DNA of 64,000 bases, from the NCBI GenBank assembly GCA_021208565.1, contig JAJOJN010000062.1, forward strand, positions 1 through 64,000, given 5' to 3'. How positions within the stretch are numbered: position 1 is the first letter of the stretch; each line of letters starts with the position of its first letter. Made by a program: the position numbers and the translations under genes. The stretch comes from Nitrincola sp. GTDB taxonomy: Bacteria; Pseudomonadota; Gammaproteobacteria; Pseudomonadales; Balneatricaceae. The notes under the pieces were generated by a model. That model was not told the origin of the DNA, did no database searches, and saw only the letters and a program-made list of their open reading frames with translations. Shown in pieces: positions 1-9,485 of the stretch.

Positions 1-340
1 TAGGTGGAAAGGTCTGCCCGATGGAGGCGATCTGGCTAACCAGTGGCAGAAACTCTTTTCCGTAGGGTCTCGTCACAAATATGGCGCTACTCACACCCAA
101 AATAATTGAGATTAACGCGGCGATACCCACTAAATACAGATGATTTAAAAGAAGTGAACTAAAACTGTCTCTCGCATAGATGACCTGGCGTTGATTCGGT
201 GAAATATGTGCAAACAACTGTTCAAGGTGTGGAAAGCTAACCGCGGCAACCAGCAAACAGGTCAACCAAAAAAATGGCACTAACCAAAACCACGCACCTC
301 GATTCATAAATACCGATGTCATACTAGTTGAACGAAGCAT
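1..340 (-). CDS. yehW: Osmoprotectant-type ABC transporter permease, partial (YehW-like)
   Basis: This is the N-terminal part of an inner-membrane permease subunit; the rest lies beyond the window edge. The translation (113 residues visible) begins MLRSTSMTSVFMNRGAW, has a first membrane segment (about residues 17-35) and a second (about 72-90), and ends open at base 1. It is the fourth gene of a yehZ-Y-X-W-ordered cluster, which is the basis for the name. The ATG at 340 overlaps the end of the ATPase gene by 17 bases. An ATG at 322, just past that stop, is an alternative start; neither has a strong ribosome site. Translational coupling to the ATPase is likely. Confidence 0.7.
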   Translation of the reverse strand, partial: MLRSTSMTSVFMNRGAWFWLVPFFWLTCLLVAAVSFPHLEQLFAHISPNQRQVIYARDSFSSLLLNHLYLVGIAALISIILGVSSAIFVTRPYGKEFLPLVSQIASIGQTFPP

Positions 341-1301
341 GAGGTTTCGCCTGCATAATCTGTTGTAACGAGATCTGACCCACGCAGCAATCGTTTAGCA
401 TGACATCTAGCGTCTCTACTTGATGCCAGAGCATGATCGACAAGGCTAACCTAAGTGTGTCTTGAGGTTTCACGCGCGCAGAAGATTGATCTGTGCTTAT
501 TGGGGTAGGTGGAATAGGGCGCATAAAGTCGCCAACTGACATCAATCCCGCTTGTTTTAGCCCTCTATCTTCGCCGCCGAGCAGCTGGGAAACAAATTCA
601 TTTACCGGATTGAGGAGTAACTCATAAGGGGTAGCTTGTTGAATGATTTTACCCTGATCCATTACCACAATATGGTTGGCCAGTTTTAAGGCTTCATCCA
701 TATCATGAGTCACAAATACTATCGTTTTATGAATTTGCTGTTGAATTCTAAGGAGTTCATTCTGCAGAGATTCACGTGTAATGGGATCAAGTGCGCCAAA
801 AGGTTCGTCCATTAGCAGTACATCAGGGTCACCCGCCAAGGCTCTGGCGACACCGACTCTTTGTGCTTGGCCGCCGGAAAGCTCATGAGGATATTTGTGA
901 GCAAATTCGTGATAAGGCAGATTCAGTAACGCCAATAACGCTTCGATACGGGATTGTATTTTGTCTTTAGGCCAGTTCAGCAGTCTAGGCACAGTCCCTA
1001 TATTGCGAGCGACATCCCAGTGTGGAAACAACCCAGTATTTTGAATGGCATATCCAATCCGACGGCGAAGAGTTTGCTCGTTAAAGGTATTAATTTCCTG
1101 ACTTTCAATCAATATTTTGCCACCACTATGCGGAATCAAACGATTAATCATTCTGAGTGTTGTTGACTTACCACAACCGGAAGTGCCCACTAGAACACAA
1201 AATTCACCTCGATTGATCGTCAGATCAATTTTGTCGACAGCAACGGCTGAATCATAATACTTACTGACCTGTTGGAGTTGGATCATGTTGTTGGTGTTCA
1301 T
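324..1301 (-). CDS. yehX: Osmoprotectant-type ABC transporter ATP-binding protein (YehX-like)
   Basis: A cytoplasmic ATPase of 325 residues that would power import of a quaternary amine such as glycine betaine. The translation shows Walker A (GTSGCGKST, near residue 40), the Q-loop, the ABC signature LSGGQAQRVGVARAL (near 143) and Walker B with VLLMDEPFGALDP (near 163), followed by the H-loop in FVTHDMDEAL. The tail after residue 240 is longer than in a bare ABC domain and may be a degenerate CBS-like region, as in OpuCA/ProV relatives. It sits between two permease genes in an apparent four-gene operon with the binding protein. The substrate is inferred from gene order and family, not proven. 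Confidence 0.88.
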   Translation of the reverse strand: MNTNNMIQLQQVSKYYDSAVAVDKIDLTINRGEFCVLVGTSGCGKSTTLRMINRLIPHSGGKILIESQEINTFNEQTLRRRIGYAIQNTGLFPHWDVARNIGTVPRLLNWPKDKIQSRIEALLALLNLPYHEFAHKYPHELSGGQAQRVGVARALAGDPDVLLMDEPFGALDPITRESLQNELLRIQQQIHKTIVFVTHDMDEALKLANHIVVMDQGKIIQQATPYELLLNPVNEFVSQLLGGEDRGLKQAGLMSVGDFMRPIPPTPISTDQSSARVKPQDTLRLALSIMLWHQVETLDVMLNDCCVGQISLQQIMQAKPHASFN

Positions 1302-1305
1302 TGCA

Positions 1306-2477
1306 TTAATGCTCAGTTATTCTGTCATTGTGATGAAAAAAAGATCTGATAATGGAAAAGAACAGGTCGGCCATCAGTGCCATCACCAGAATCGGTAATG
1401 CCCCTAGTAACACCATATCCATGGCGGCTTGGCCTAAGCCTTGAAAAATAAAGTTACCTAATCCGCCTGCGCCGATGAGTGCGGCTACCGCCGTTAAACC
1501 GATGGCTTGAATCGTGGTAATTCTCATGCCCTCTAAAATGACGGGCATGGCTAATGGAAGGCGAACTTGAAAAATACCTGAATAGGCTCCATACCCATCC
1601 CGCGTGCCGCCTCTATGACAGCAGCACTGACTTCATTAAGCGCAACGAAGCTATTTCTGACCATGGGAAGCAAACTGTAGGCGATCAAGGCAATTAAAGC
1701 AGGAGCCCAACCTATACCGCCTACATTAATGGATTGTAGCCATTCGCTCTTAGAGGAAAGGTAGCCCAAGGGTGCAATCAACAGCCCAAATAACGCTAAA
1801 CTGGGAATGGTTTGAATAAAATTGAGCAGCGGGAAAATGGCGTTCTCGGCGGCTTTATACTGGCGCATAAGAAAAACGAGAAAGATACCCAGTAGTGTAC
1901 TGCATAAGAGTGCACCCCCTACGAGATAGAAATGAGCCATGACGGCTTGGTGGAACGGCGTTGCTCGTGCGGTATATTCCCTGACCAGTGCAAGCGAGTT
2001 CAACGCACCTGCTGAATAAAGCAAGAACCAGATAATTAAAACTAAAGATATTATAAAACAATTTGGTATGGTGCTTATCTTAAGCTTTTCCTTAAGCTCT
2101 ACAAGCATTAATGCGAGTAAAAAAACCAAGCACCAAAAGGATGCGCCTAATCCGGTACGAGCTTGTGTTTGTGTTTCAGGGATATGGATTGATGCAAAGA
2201 TTGTTAATAAAAACGGCAGTAGACAAAGGATGAGCAGGGTAATACCGAGTTGCCAATAACGACGTTTTGGGCTCGAGGTAACACTGAGTAAGAGCATCCC
2301 AAGTAGAAGCCCTATCAAGATAGCGGCGTAGCTGTTTCCAACGGCATCAAAGAGGGAAAACCCAGTTCCAGGCAGTATTCGATTGGGTTGTAAGCTTACA
2401 AAATCGAAAAACAATAAACACAAAAGTGATGCTGTCGTTAATACCAGCATCACTTTGTCCACTCTAAATGTGAGCAT
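1306..2477 (-). CDS. yehY: Osmoprotectant-type ABC transporter large permease (YehY-like), frameshifted
   Basis: An inner-membrane permease of about 390 residues, the size expected for E. coli YehY (385). Many hydrophobic helices are visible, and the binding-protein-dependent transport signature lies near the C-terminus (EAARGMGM, then the GAGGLG stretch). The reading frame breaks near 1575-1580. The upstream frame ends at FFKFAFH, while the downstream frame continues VRLPLAMPVILEGMR. Restoring one T to a run of five T (minus strand) rejoins them, so this looks like a homopolymer error. The gene lies directly downstream of the substrate-binding protein gene (28 bases) and upstream of the ATPase. 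Confidence 0.82.
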
Positions 2478-2505
2478 AAGCTCCCTAAGGTTTCCTTTGA
2501 TTCGA

Positions 2506-3414
2506 TTACAAAGAGTCTAAGAAGCGTCGAGCCACAACTGAAGCATCTTCACCATTAACCGCAACATCTCCATTGAGTTGCTGTAAGGTTTCAAGATTTA
2601 ACGCTGCAAAAATAGGCTCTAGGATAGTTGCAATTTCAGGATTCGCTTGCAGAATGCTGTCTCGAACAACTGGAGCGGGTTGATAGACGGGTTGAACACT
2701 CAAAGTGTCTTCCAGTACGACTAAATCGAGCGCAGGTAAACCGCCATCCGTACCGTAAGTCATGGCCGCATTCACACCGCTGGTCTGTAAGGCAGCGGCT
2801 CGCATGGTGGCTGCGGTATTGCCGCCCGCTAATATCAACAACTGATCAGAGCTTAGTGTAAAACCATAAGCCTCTTGAAATGAGGGTAAGGCACTTGCTG
2901 ACTCAACGAACTCAGCACTGGCCGCAAATTTAAAATCACCGCCCTGATTCAAATAGTTGGCCAAATCTTCTAGTGTGGTTAAACCCTGCTCACGCGCTAA
3001 GTCACCGCGAACACTCATCGCCCAGGTGTTATTAGCATCGGCAGGTGTTAGCCAGACTAACTGATTCGCGTCGTAATCCAGCTGCTTAACTAGCTCATAA
3101 CTGCTTTCAGCATTTTTCCAGACGCTGTCATCGTCATGATCGAAAAAGAAGGCACCATTACCGGTATATTCTGGGTAGATATCGATCTCACCATTAATTA
3201 ATGCACTGCGAACAATACTGGTGCCTCCGAGCTGTATTCGATTATTGACCGCTAGGCCTGCATCTTTCAGTGCGAAATAAATAATGTGTCCAAGAACAGA
3301 TCCTTCAGTATCAATTTTGGACGAAACCACGATCGGTGATTGCGCAAAGGCTGCAGAGCTGAGCAGCATCGAACCTGAAATAAGTAGGGTGTTTGCCCAT
3401 TTTTTTAACGTCAT
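2506..3414 (-). CDS. osmF: Osmoprotectant-type substrate-binding protein (OsmF/YehZ-like)
   Basis: A periplasmic solute-binding protein of 302 residues, the first gene of the yehZ-Y-X-W-like operon. The first 24 residues form a clear Sec signal peptide (hydrophobic core LLISGSMLLSSAA, cleavage after AFA). The mature protein starts with a beta strand and the SKIDTEGSVLGHI segment typical of the OpuAC/QAT family. It contains aromatic residues (YPEYTGNGAFFF) of the kind that form the quaternary-amine box in this family. The family binds glycine betaine or related compounds. YehZ-type proteins often bind weakly, so the true ligand is open. Base composition matches the neighbours. Confidence 0.85.
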   Translation of the reverse strand: MTLKKWANTLLISGSMLLSSAAFAQSPIVVSSKIDTEGSVLGHIIYFALKDAGLAVNNRIQLGGTSIVRSALINGEIDIYPEYTGNGAFFFDHDDDSVWKNAESSYELVKQLDYDANQLVWLTPADANNTWAMSVRGDLAREQGLTTLEDLANYLNQGGDFKFAASAEFVESASALPSFQEAYGFTLSSDQLLILAGGNTAATMRAAALQTSGVNAAMTYGTDGGLPALDLVVLEDTLSVQPVYQPAPVVRDSILQANPEIATILEPIFAALNLETLQQLNGDVAVNGEDASVVARRFLDSL

Positions 3415-3444
3415 AACAAAATTCTCCTAACTAGTCTGCCAGAC

Positions 3445-4650
3445 TTAAAGCAAGCCATCAGTGCGAAACATCGATTTAATTCCACGTAATGCTTGACGTA
3501 TACGGTCCTGATTCTCGATTAGAGCAAAACGAACATGATCATCGCCATAATCACCAAATCCTATACCAGGTGATACGGATACCTTGGCGTCGGCTAACAT
3601 TTTCTTGGCAAACTCTAACGAGCCTAACCCGGCATAAGCCTCTGGAATTTTTGCCCAGACATACATTGACGCTTTCGGCTTCTCAACCATCCAACCTATC
3701 TCATGCAAACCTTTAACAAGTACATCGCGGCGCTTTTGGTATTGACTGGCAATCTCGTGAACACAGCTTTGATCGCCTTCTAATGCGGCAATAGCCGCCA
3801 CCTGAAGCGGGGTAAAGGTGCCATAGTCGTGATAACTTTTAATCCGCGACAAGGCGTTTCACCAACTCAGGGTTTCCCACCATAAAGCCGATGCGCCAGC
3901 CGGCCAATGTTGTAACTTTTAGACAGGTGAAAAAACTCTACGGCCACCTCTTTAGCGCCTTCAACCTGCATAATGGATGGTGCTTTCCAGTCGTCAAAGA
4001 CGATATCGGCATAGGCTAAATCATGAACAACAAGCACACCATGCTCTTTGGCCAGCGCAATCACGCGTTCAAAAAAGTCTATTTCGACACATTGGGCGGT
4101 AGGGTTAGAAGGAAAACCCAATATCATCATTTTCGGTTTAGGTATGCTTTCTTTAATGGCGCGCTCTAACTCAGCAAAAAAAGTCGACACCTGGAATAAG
4201 GGGCACTGAGCGAACCTGAGCGCCGGCGATGACGGCACCGTATATATGAATAGGGTAGCTAGGATTAGGAACCAGAACACCATCGCCACGATCGAGTGTG
4301 GCCAACATCAAATGAGCAAGCCCTTCTTTAGAACCGATGGTGACAATCGCTTCTGTCTCTGGATCTATGTCTACAGCGTATCGATCTTGATACCAGTGAC
4401 TAATCGCGCGGCGTAATCTGGGAATACCTTTAGAGCTTGAGTAGCCGTGAGTATCAGGTCGTTGAGCCACAGTACACAGTTTTTCAACAATATGAGGTGG
4501 CGTAGCACCATCAGGGTTACCCATACTTAAATCGATAATGTCTTCACCGCGCCGACGAGCGGCCATTTTCAATTCAGCAGTGATGTTGAAGACGTAAGGA
4601 GGCAAGCGCTCAATGCGCTCAAAGCGGATAGCAGATTTGTTTGACATCAT
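3445..4650 (-). CDS. alaC: PLP-dependent aminotransferase, alanine transaminase (AlaC) type, frameshifted
   Basis: A fold-type I class I/II aminotransferase of about 400 residues, matching the length and sequence style of AlaC (412 aa), which interconverts alanine and pyruvate using glutamate. Visible features are the N-terminal RLPPYVFN and the DLSMGNPDG substrate loop, [36 protein letters not shown] and the PLP-lysine motif SKSYN. Three shifts interrupt it. One is an extra T in a seven-T run near 4180. One is an extra T near 3912 (AACATT for AACAT, giving N-M-A-G-W-R-I-G). A third lies near 3855. All three repair to an uninterrupted protein. The gene stands alone, divergent from gloA. Confidence 0.8.
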
Positions 4651-4864
4651 TAAAGTCTCACGTAAGCGCCCAGAACCGTCTGAGCGACGTTGGCTGTTGA
4701 GTACAGCCTTTTTTCAAAATAACGGTTGAGTGTAAATGGGTCAAGTAAGATCTTTGCTTTAAGATCAATCTTAATCCAAGCATTGAGCGTAATCTTGTGA
4801 TACTTCGCTATAAAAACAGTAGACTATAATCTGTTTCATTCAGTGGTTTTGTTTAAGGGAGACG

Positions 4865-5290
4865 ATGATGAGATACCTACACACCATGGTGCGTGTTAAA
4901 GACTTGCAAGCGTCAATGGCTTTCTATACGTTGCTTGGTTTGGAAGAAGTACGTCGACATGACAGTGAACAGGGCCGATTTACGCTAGTGTTTATGGCAC
5001 CGCCAGGGCAACACGAGTGTCCAGTAGAGCTGACCTATAATTGGGATGGCGATGAAGGTTTACCAGCGGATAGCCGTCATTTTGGTCATCTAGCTTATGA
5101 GGTTGATGATATTTATGATGCTTGTGATCGGTTGCAAAAAGCGGGAGTAATCATTAATCGACCACCACGCGATGGCCGTATGGCGTTTGTAAGATCGCCC
5201 GACAATATCTCCATAGAATTATTACAAAAAGGCGGCGCATTAGCCCCTAAAGAACCCTGGTTAAGTATGCCAAATACCGGGCATTGGTAA
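4865..5290 (+). CDS. gloA: Lactoylglutathione lyase (glyoxalase I)
   Basis: A cytoplasmic metalloenzyme of 141 residues that isomerises the hemithioacetal of methylglyoxal and glutathione to S-lactoylglutathione. Both beta-alpha-beta-beta-beta modules of the VOC fold are present. Candidate metal ligands are His6 (RYLHTMVRV), Glu near 57 (CPVELTYNWD), His near 75 (HFGHLAYEVDD) and Glu near 119 (SIELLQ). The size fits the bacterial Ni/Co-dependent type (about 135-145 aa). A GGGAGA ribosome site precedes tandem ATGs at 4865 and 4868; either could start. Its stop overlaps the next start as TAATG at 5288-5292, so the two genes are translationally coupled. Confidence 0.95.
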   Translation: MMRYLHTMVRVKDLQASMAFYTLLGLEEVRRHDSEQGRFTLVFMAPPGQHECPVELTYNWDGDEGLPADSRHFGHLAYEVDDIYDACDRLQKAGVIINRPPRDGRMAFVRSPDNISIELLQKGGALAPKEPWLSMPNTGHW

Positions 5291-6016
5291 TGCGGCACTA
5301 CTACCTGGGTTGGGATGTTGGCGGCTGGAATTGTGATCACAACGCTGCCAGTCGTGATGCACTCGTTTTTTTAGATCATCAGGCTCAATTTAGTGGGCAG
5401 AGCTTGGCGAGGCAATCTGCGAGAACAGATCAATCATGCGGCCTCAACAGAGCAGTTGCTGGCAAGTGTTTTTTCACTCTGCGAGATAACACTGCCGGAG
5501 AAACCGTTTCATGTGACTCTAGCCATAGACACTCCTTTAGGGTTTTCGACGGCTTTTGTTCAGTTGATCACGCGATCTCAACCGGCTGAATCGATAGGAG
5601 CATCACAGCAGAACCCCTATCTGTTCCGTCAAACCGAACATTTTCTGTTTACGAGAGGGCTGAAACCCTTGTCACCCATTAAAGATATGATTGGCAGCCA
5701 AGCCACCAAAGGCATTCATTTTTTAGCTAAATTTGCACCGCAGGTTTTAGCAGCGGGGCGCTGGACCGACGGTGAATTATTGACAGCGCTTGAAGGCTAT
5801 CCATCTGCGGCTAAGAGGTCTGAATGGATGCAGCATCGCTATTCTGGTTATCCGGATTTGAAAAATGATGATAAGAATGATGCGCTATGGTGCGCTTTAC
5901 TAGCCTTTTGTGTTGCACAACATCCTGAAAAGATTGTTTTTCCCTTTCAAGATACTCCTTCGTCTGAGGGCTGGATTTTTGTTCCTATAGACGCTTTAAA
6001 AATCAGTAACCCTTAG
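5290..6016 (+). CDS. DUF429-like predicted RNase H-fold protein, frameshifted
   Basis: An uncharacterised protein of about 240 residues whose start codon overlaps the gloA stop (TAATG). The N-terminus MRHYYLGWDVGGWNCD, a second strand ending AIDTPLGFS and a late acidic motif DDKNDALWCALLA follow the layout of DUF429 proteins, predicted RNase H-like nucleases with acidic active sites. The assignment rests on motif resemblance only. The frame breaks near 5389. Removing one A (AATTTAGTGGGC to AATTTGTGGGC) joins FLDHQAQF to VGRAWRGNLREQ. Coupling to glyoxalase I is unusual and says nothing certain about function. Confidence 0.5.
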
Positions 6017-6121
6017 TTTCGTGTTGTTTTTATAACAATTTTATTAATTTTTTTAGAATTGGTATGCTCTAATTGAATAGTGTTGTGCGTAACAGATCAC
6101 GACACCTACTGGAGAAACAAA

Positions 6122-6488
6122 ATGCCTTTGAGCAATGCCATTATTAAAATTACCAACCTGCGACTTCGCACCTTCATAGGTTTCAATCCTGAAGAGCGAG
6201 AAAAAAAAGCAGGATGTGATTATCAATGCAGAGATCCATTACCCGATCAATCGTGGCTGTTTATCAGATGATGTGAATGCGGCTTTGGACTACAAAGGCA
6301 TCACCAAACAAATTATCGCACATGTTGAAGATGGTCAGTTTCTTCTCTTGGAAAAGCTTGTGTCAGATGTCTTGAATATCTGTACTCAAGCCGAGGTCGT
6401 CACTCATGCTCAAGTCCGAATTGATAAGCCTCACGCATTGCGTTTTGCTGATTCGGTTTCACTTACCCTACACTATGATAAAAGCTGA
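6122..6488 (+). CDS. folX: Dihydroneopterin triphosphate 2'-epimerase, frameshifted
   Basis: A small enzyme of about 121 residues in the FolB/FolX family. It epimerises 7,8-dihydroneopterin triphosphate to the dihydromonapterin form, the first committed step to tetrahydromonapterin. The family pattern is visible: IIKITNLRLRTFIGFNPEER, then DVIINAEI, LEKLVSDVL and VRIDKPHALRFADSVS. I prefer FolX to FolB because the next genes are a GTP cyclohydrolase and FolM, the same trio as in Pseudomonas. The frame is broken by eight A at 6201-6208; seven A restore EREKKQDVIINAEI. A GGAGAAAC ribosome site precedes the ATG at 6122. Confidence 0.85.
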
Positions 6489-6508
6489 TCAAGCATAGGA
6501 GCTGATGT

Positions 6509-7145
6509 ATGATCTCCAAAGAAGCTGCACGCGTTCGTCAAGTTTTGATTGACCGGGGATTGGAAACACCGCTTACCCAACAAACCCTATCAGCTGAAGA
6601 GAAGTACCAAAAATCAAAGCATCAATGACTGAGGTGGTGCAAACGCTCGGTCTCGATCTAGCTGACGATAGTTTGGCTGAAACGCCACATCGTATTGCAA
6701 AGATGTATGTCTATGAGGTGTTTTCTGGCCTTGATTATGAAAACTTCCCGTCTATGTCATTGATTGAAAATAAGATGCAAGTGGATGAAATGGTCAAGGT
6801 TTCAGATATCGATCTGACCAGTACCTGTGAGCATCACTTTATTACGATTGATGGTTCTGCGCGTGTGGCCTATATACCCGGAAAGAAGATTATAGGTTTG
6901 TCTAAAATCAACAGGTTAGTGAGGTTTTTGCACAAAGACCTCAAGTTCAAGAGCGGTTAACTCAACAAGTATTAGTCGCCTTGCAAACCTTACTTGAGAC
7001 CGAAAATGTTGCTGTATCTATAGAGGCGACACATTACTGTGTTAAGTCTAGAGGGGTAATGGATGTGAACTCTAAAACCTCCACGACAGCGCTGGGTGGA
7101 GTTTTTAAAAGCAATATTCACACGCGAGCAGAATTTCTAAAATAG
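6509..7145 (+). CDS. folE: GTP cyclohydrolase I (FolE type IA), frameshifted
   Basis: Converts GTP to 7,8-dihydroneopterin triphosphate, supplying folX. The reconstructed protein has about 212 residues. It includes RGLETPL at the N-terminus, [20 protein letters not shown], the zinc/active-site motif [27 protein letters not shown], the QERLTQQ helix and [11 protein letters not shown] with the second zinc cysteine. Two one-base deletions break it: five A instead of six near 6613 and five T instead of six near 6926. Each repair yields the conserved residues ([20 protein letters not shown]). It sits 20 bases after folX and before folM, so it is probably the paralogue dedicated to monapterin synthesis. 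Confidence 0.92.
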
Positions 7146-7170
7146 ACGTTATTTGGATCTAAGGAGAAGG

Positions 7171-7878
7171 GTGTTGGGTGGCAATATACTGATCACTGGC
7201 GTTGGACAGCGCATAGGTTACTATTTAGCAGAGCATCTTCAGCAGCAGGGATACCAAGTTATTGGCACCTATCGAACACAGCGATCCTCTCTTGATCATC
7301 TTTTGAGTCTTGGTGTAAAACTGATTCACTGTGATTTTGATTCATCTACACAGGTAGATGAGCTGATTGAGCAGGTAAAAAGTGCACCAGAACACCTTAG
7401 GGGCATTATTCATAATGCCTCTGACTGGTTGCCCGATGCAGGTGCAGAAGAAGCGATTCCAACCCTGCAGCGTATGATGCACATTCATGTGGCCATTCCG
7501 TATCAATTAAACCTTGCACTGATGGATCGACTTTTATCATCAGATAAGGCTGACATTATTCATTTAACCGATTATGTGGCTGAAAAGGGGAGTAAAAAGC
7601 ATATTGCCTACGCCGCCAGTAAAGGGGCTCTTGAAAACATGACGCTATCCTTTGCACAACTCTTGGCACCCAAAGTCAAAGTCAACAGTATTGCTCCGGC
7701 ACTCATTTTGTTTAATGAACGGGACGACGAAGCCTATAAGATCAAAGCGCGCGCCAAATCCTTGATGAATCGAGAAGCGGGCGCAGCAGAAATGCTCAAT
7801 GCAGTGGACTACCTACTCAACAGTGATTATGTCACAGGAAGAAGTCTTGCTGTTGACGGTGGTCGACACCTCAAATAA
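7171..7878 (+). CDS. folM: Dihydromonapterin reductase (SDR family)
   Basis: A short-chain dehydrogenase of about 236 residues that reduces dihydromonapterin to tetrahydromonapterin with NADPH; in Pseudomonas the product is the cofactor of phenylalanine hydroxylase. It shows the nucleotide-binding motif ITGVGQRIG, the IIHNASDW strand, the catalytic Tyr-Lys pair in AYAASKGALE, NSIAPALI and the C-terminal TGRSLAVDGGRHLK. The frame is open from a TTG at 7153. However, an AAGGAG ribosome site at 7161-7166 favours GTG 7171 or TTG 7174, and family alignments also begin there. It follows folE by about 25 bases and ends the folX-folE-folM operon. Confidence 0.9.
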   Translation: MLGGNILITGVGQRIGYYLAEHLQQQGYQVIGTYRTQRSSLDHLLSLGVKLIHCDFDSSTQVDELIEQVKSAPEHLRGIIHNASDWLPDAGAEEAIPTLQRMMHIHVAIPYQLNLALMDRLLSSDKADIIHLTDYVAEKGSKKHIAYAASKGALENMTLSFAQLLAPKVKVNSIAPALILFNERDDEAYKIKARAKSLMNREAGAAEMLNAVDYLLNSDYVTGRSLAVDGGRHLK

Positions 7879-7885
7879 AAGAGCT

Positions 7886-8750
7886 TTACAAATAAGGGAT
7901 GAGTTCTGCAAGTGTCTCTTTAATTGGAGCATTGATTTGTAGTGTGGAAATGTCATCTGCTCGTGTTTTGCCCAGTGAAAGCGTGGCAAAAGGTTTTTTA
8001 AGTTCAACAGCATAGCGGCAAAACCTAAAGCCAGAATAAAACCATCAGCGACGACCCGATGACTAAGAGTCCATCCGATGCTTTGAGGGTGTCAAGGCAG
8101 TGATGTACTCTTGCTTTAGGTACATTATCACCAAAAAAGACAACGTCAGGTTTCAGGATGCCACCGCACTTGGGGCAGTCGGGTACTTCAAAGCTAGAAA
8201 AGTCCATTTCGACATTGGCATCACCATCTGGAGCGGCCTCCGCGCTCAACTCAGCAAATAAGGGGTTTAATTTCGCTGCCTGTCGGTGAAGGCTGTTGCG
8301 ATCCGTTTTGTAATCACACGTCATGCAGATGACCTGATCAGAGCGTCCGTGAAGATCAATCACATTCTGCGAGCCTGCTTTTTGATGTAAACGATCAACA
8401 TTCTGTGTTATCAATAGGTTAATGTGACCTTTTAATTCTAAATCGACTAAGGCATGGTGTGATTCATTGGGCTGGGCATCTCGAATCACCTGCCAGCCGG
8501 GTAAGCTGCGCGCCCAATAACGTTGTCTGACGGCAAGGCTCGACATGAAGGCTTGATGCTGAACAGGTTGTTTCTGTTTCCATTCACCACGAGCGTCCCG
8601 ATAATCAGGAATACCTGAGTCGGTACTCATTCCTGCCCCTGTTAAAATTAAAAGGCGTGGGTGTTTCTGGATAAATACTAATAATTGTTCAGCTGGCGCA
8701 TCAGACAAGCTTGGTGCTTCGTGTTGAGTCTTATGGGTGATGATTTGCAC
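7886..8750 (-). CDS. SIR2-family NAD-dependent protein deacylase, frameshifted
   Basis: A sirtuin of about 288 residues. It removes acyl groups from lysine using NAD+. It contains the NAD motif GAGMSTDSGIPDYRD, TQNVDRLHQKAGS with the conserved Gln-Asn-x-Asp, the catalytic His in DLHGRSD, two zinc Cys pairs (CMTCDY and CPKCGG) and KPDVVFFGDNVP. The arrangement resembles the SIRT4-like class more than E. coli CobB, so I give no symbol. The frame breaks near 8040, just after GSSLMV. Removing one T from TTTT yields YSGFRFCRYAVELKKPF and extends the protein to a stop at 7886-7888. It converges on folM with only 7 bases between stops. Confidence 0.88.
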
Positions 8751-8833
8751 GCTAAGATAATCCTTGAAATACCTGTCGGGTTTTATTCAGCTTCTGCTCA
8801 TCTCGACTAGGATAGATTAAGTGAATGATAAAG

Positions 8834-9451
8834 ATGAATCAATTTACGTACAAACGAGTCTTAATGGTTCTGTTGCTGTCTGTGGTAGCAGGGTGTGGCG
8901 CTCGTTATCCCTTAAATATCCCCGAAGAGCAGTGGCTATTAATGACACCGCAACAACAGCTAGATGCGAGAACTCAACAAGCGGCGCTTGATCAAGCGGC
9001 TCATGAGCGACGTGCTGCTGAGGCAAGAGCAAGAGAAGCTGAAGCGCTAAAACAAGCGGCCGAATTGGAGGAACGTAGACGAAATGCGCTGTATGGTGAG
9101 CGTGTGCAATGCGTGTTAGATCCTGCAGAGGCCTACCTTCGAGGTCGTTGGGATAGAGTCAGGCCCTTAGCCATGGACTTAGTGATAGGGTTCGATGAGG
9201 ACCTTGATCTTCGTGATTTATCGGGGCGATCCGCTGGTCGATTACGAGTAGGCTTTGACGGTCAAGTGGTTAGTCTTTGTAGCGCAACCAGCTCTACTCA
9301 GTTTTCTCGCGATTGTGCGCAAATGCTCACAACAAGGCAGCAGCTACAGCGTGGTGTGTCTCAGTCTGTAGAGCAGGATAAGTTAATTCGCGGGCAGTTG
9401 TACTGTGATTTGGTGCCTGAGGCATCAGGCGGATATCGAAGAGTGCGCTAG
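8834..9451 (+). CDS. Predicted lipoprotein with coiled-coil segment, unknown function
   Basis: I do not recognise this protein (about 205 residues). The N-terminus is a lipoprotein signal: basic start, hydrophobic VLMVLLLSVVAGC and a lipobox ending at Cys near residue 20 (VAGC). Residues about 40-85 are very rich in Ala, Gln, Glu and Arg (ALDQAAHERRAAEARAREAE) and should form a coiled coil. The C-terminal half has several cysteines (VQCVLD, SLCSATS, DCAQM, LYCDLV) that may pair in the periplasm. The ATG at 8834 is chosen over 8825 because it leads straight into the signal. Lipid-anchored and facing the periplasm is an inference from the signal. Confidence 0.7.
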   Translation: MNQFTYKRVLMVLLLSVVAGCGARYPLNIPEEQWLLMTPQQQLDARTQQAALDQAAHERRAAEARAREAEALKQAAELEERRRNALYGERVQCVLDPAEAYLRGRWDRVRPLAMDLVIGFDEDLDLRDLSGRSAGRLRVGFDGQVVSLCSATSSTQFSRDCAQMLTTRQQLQRGVSQSVEQDKLIRGQLYCDLVPEASGGYRRVR

Positions 9452-9485
9452 TTGCTCATCACAACTAGCGTCACCAAGCGAGGCA

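Noticed and set aside
7813-8013. Minus-strand 66-residue ORF at the 3' end of the sirtuin region
   Set aside because: It is in a different frame from the sirtuin C-terminus, which repairs cleanly to a stop at 7886; it also overlaps folM in antisense.
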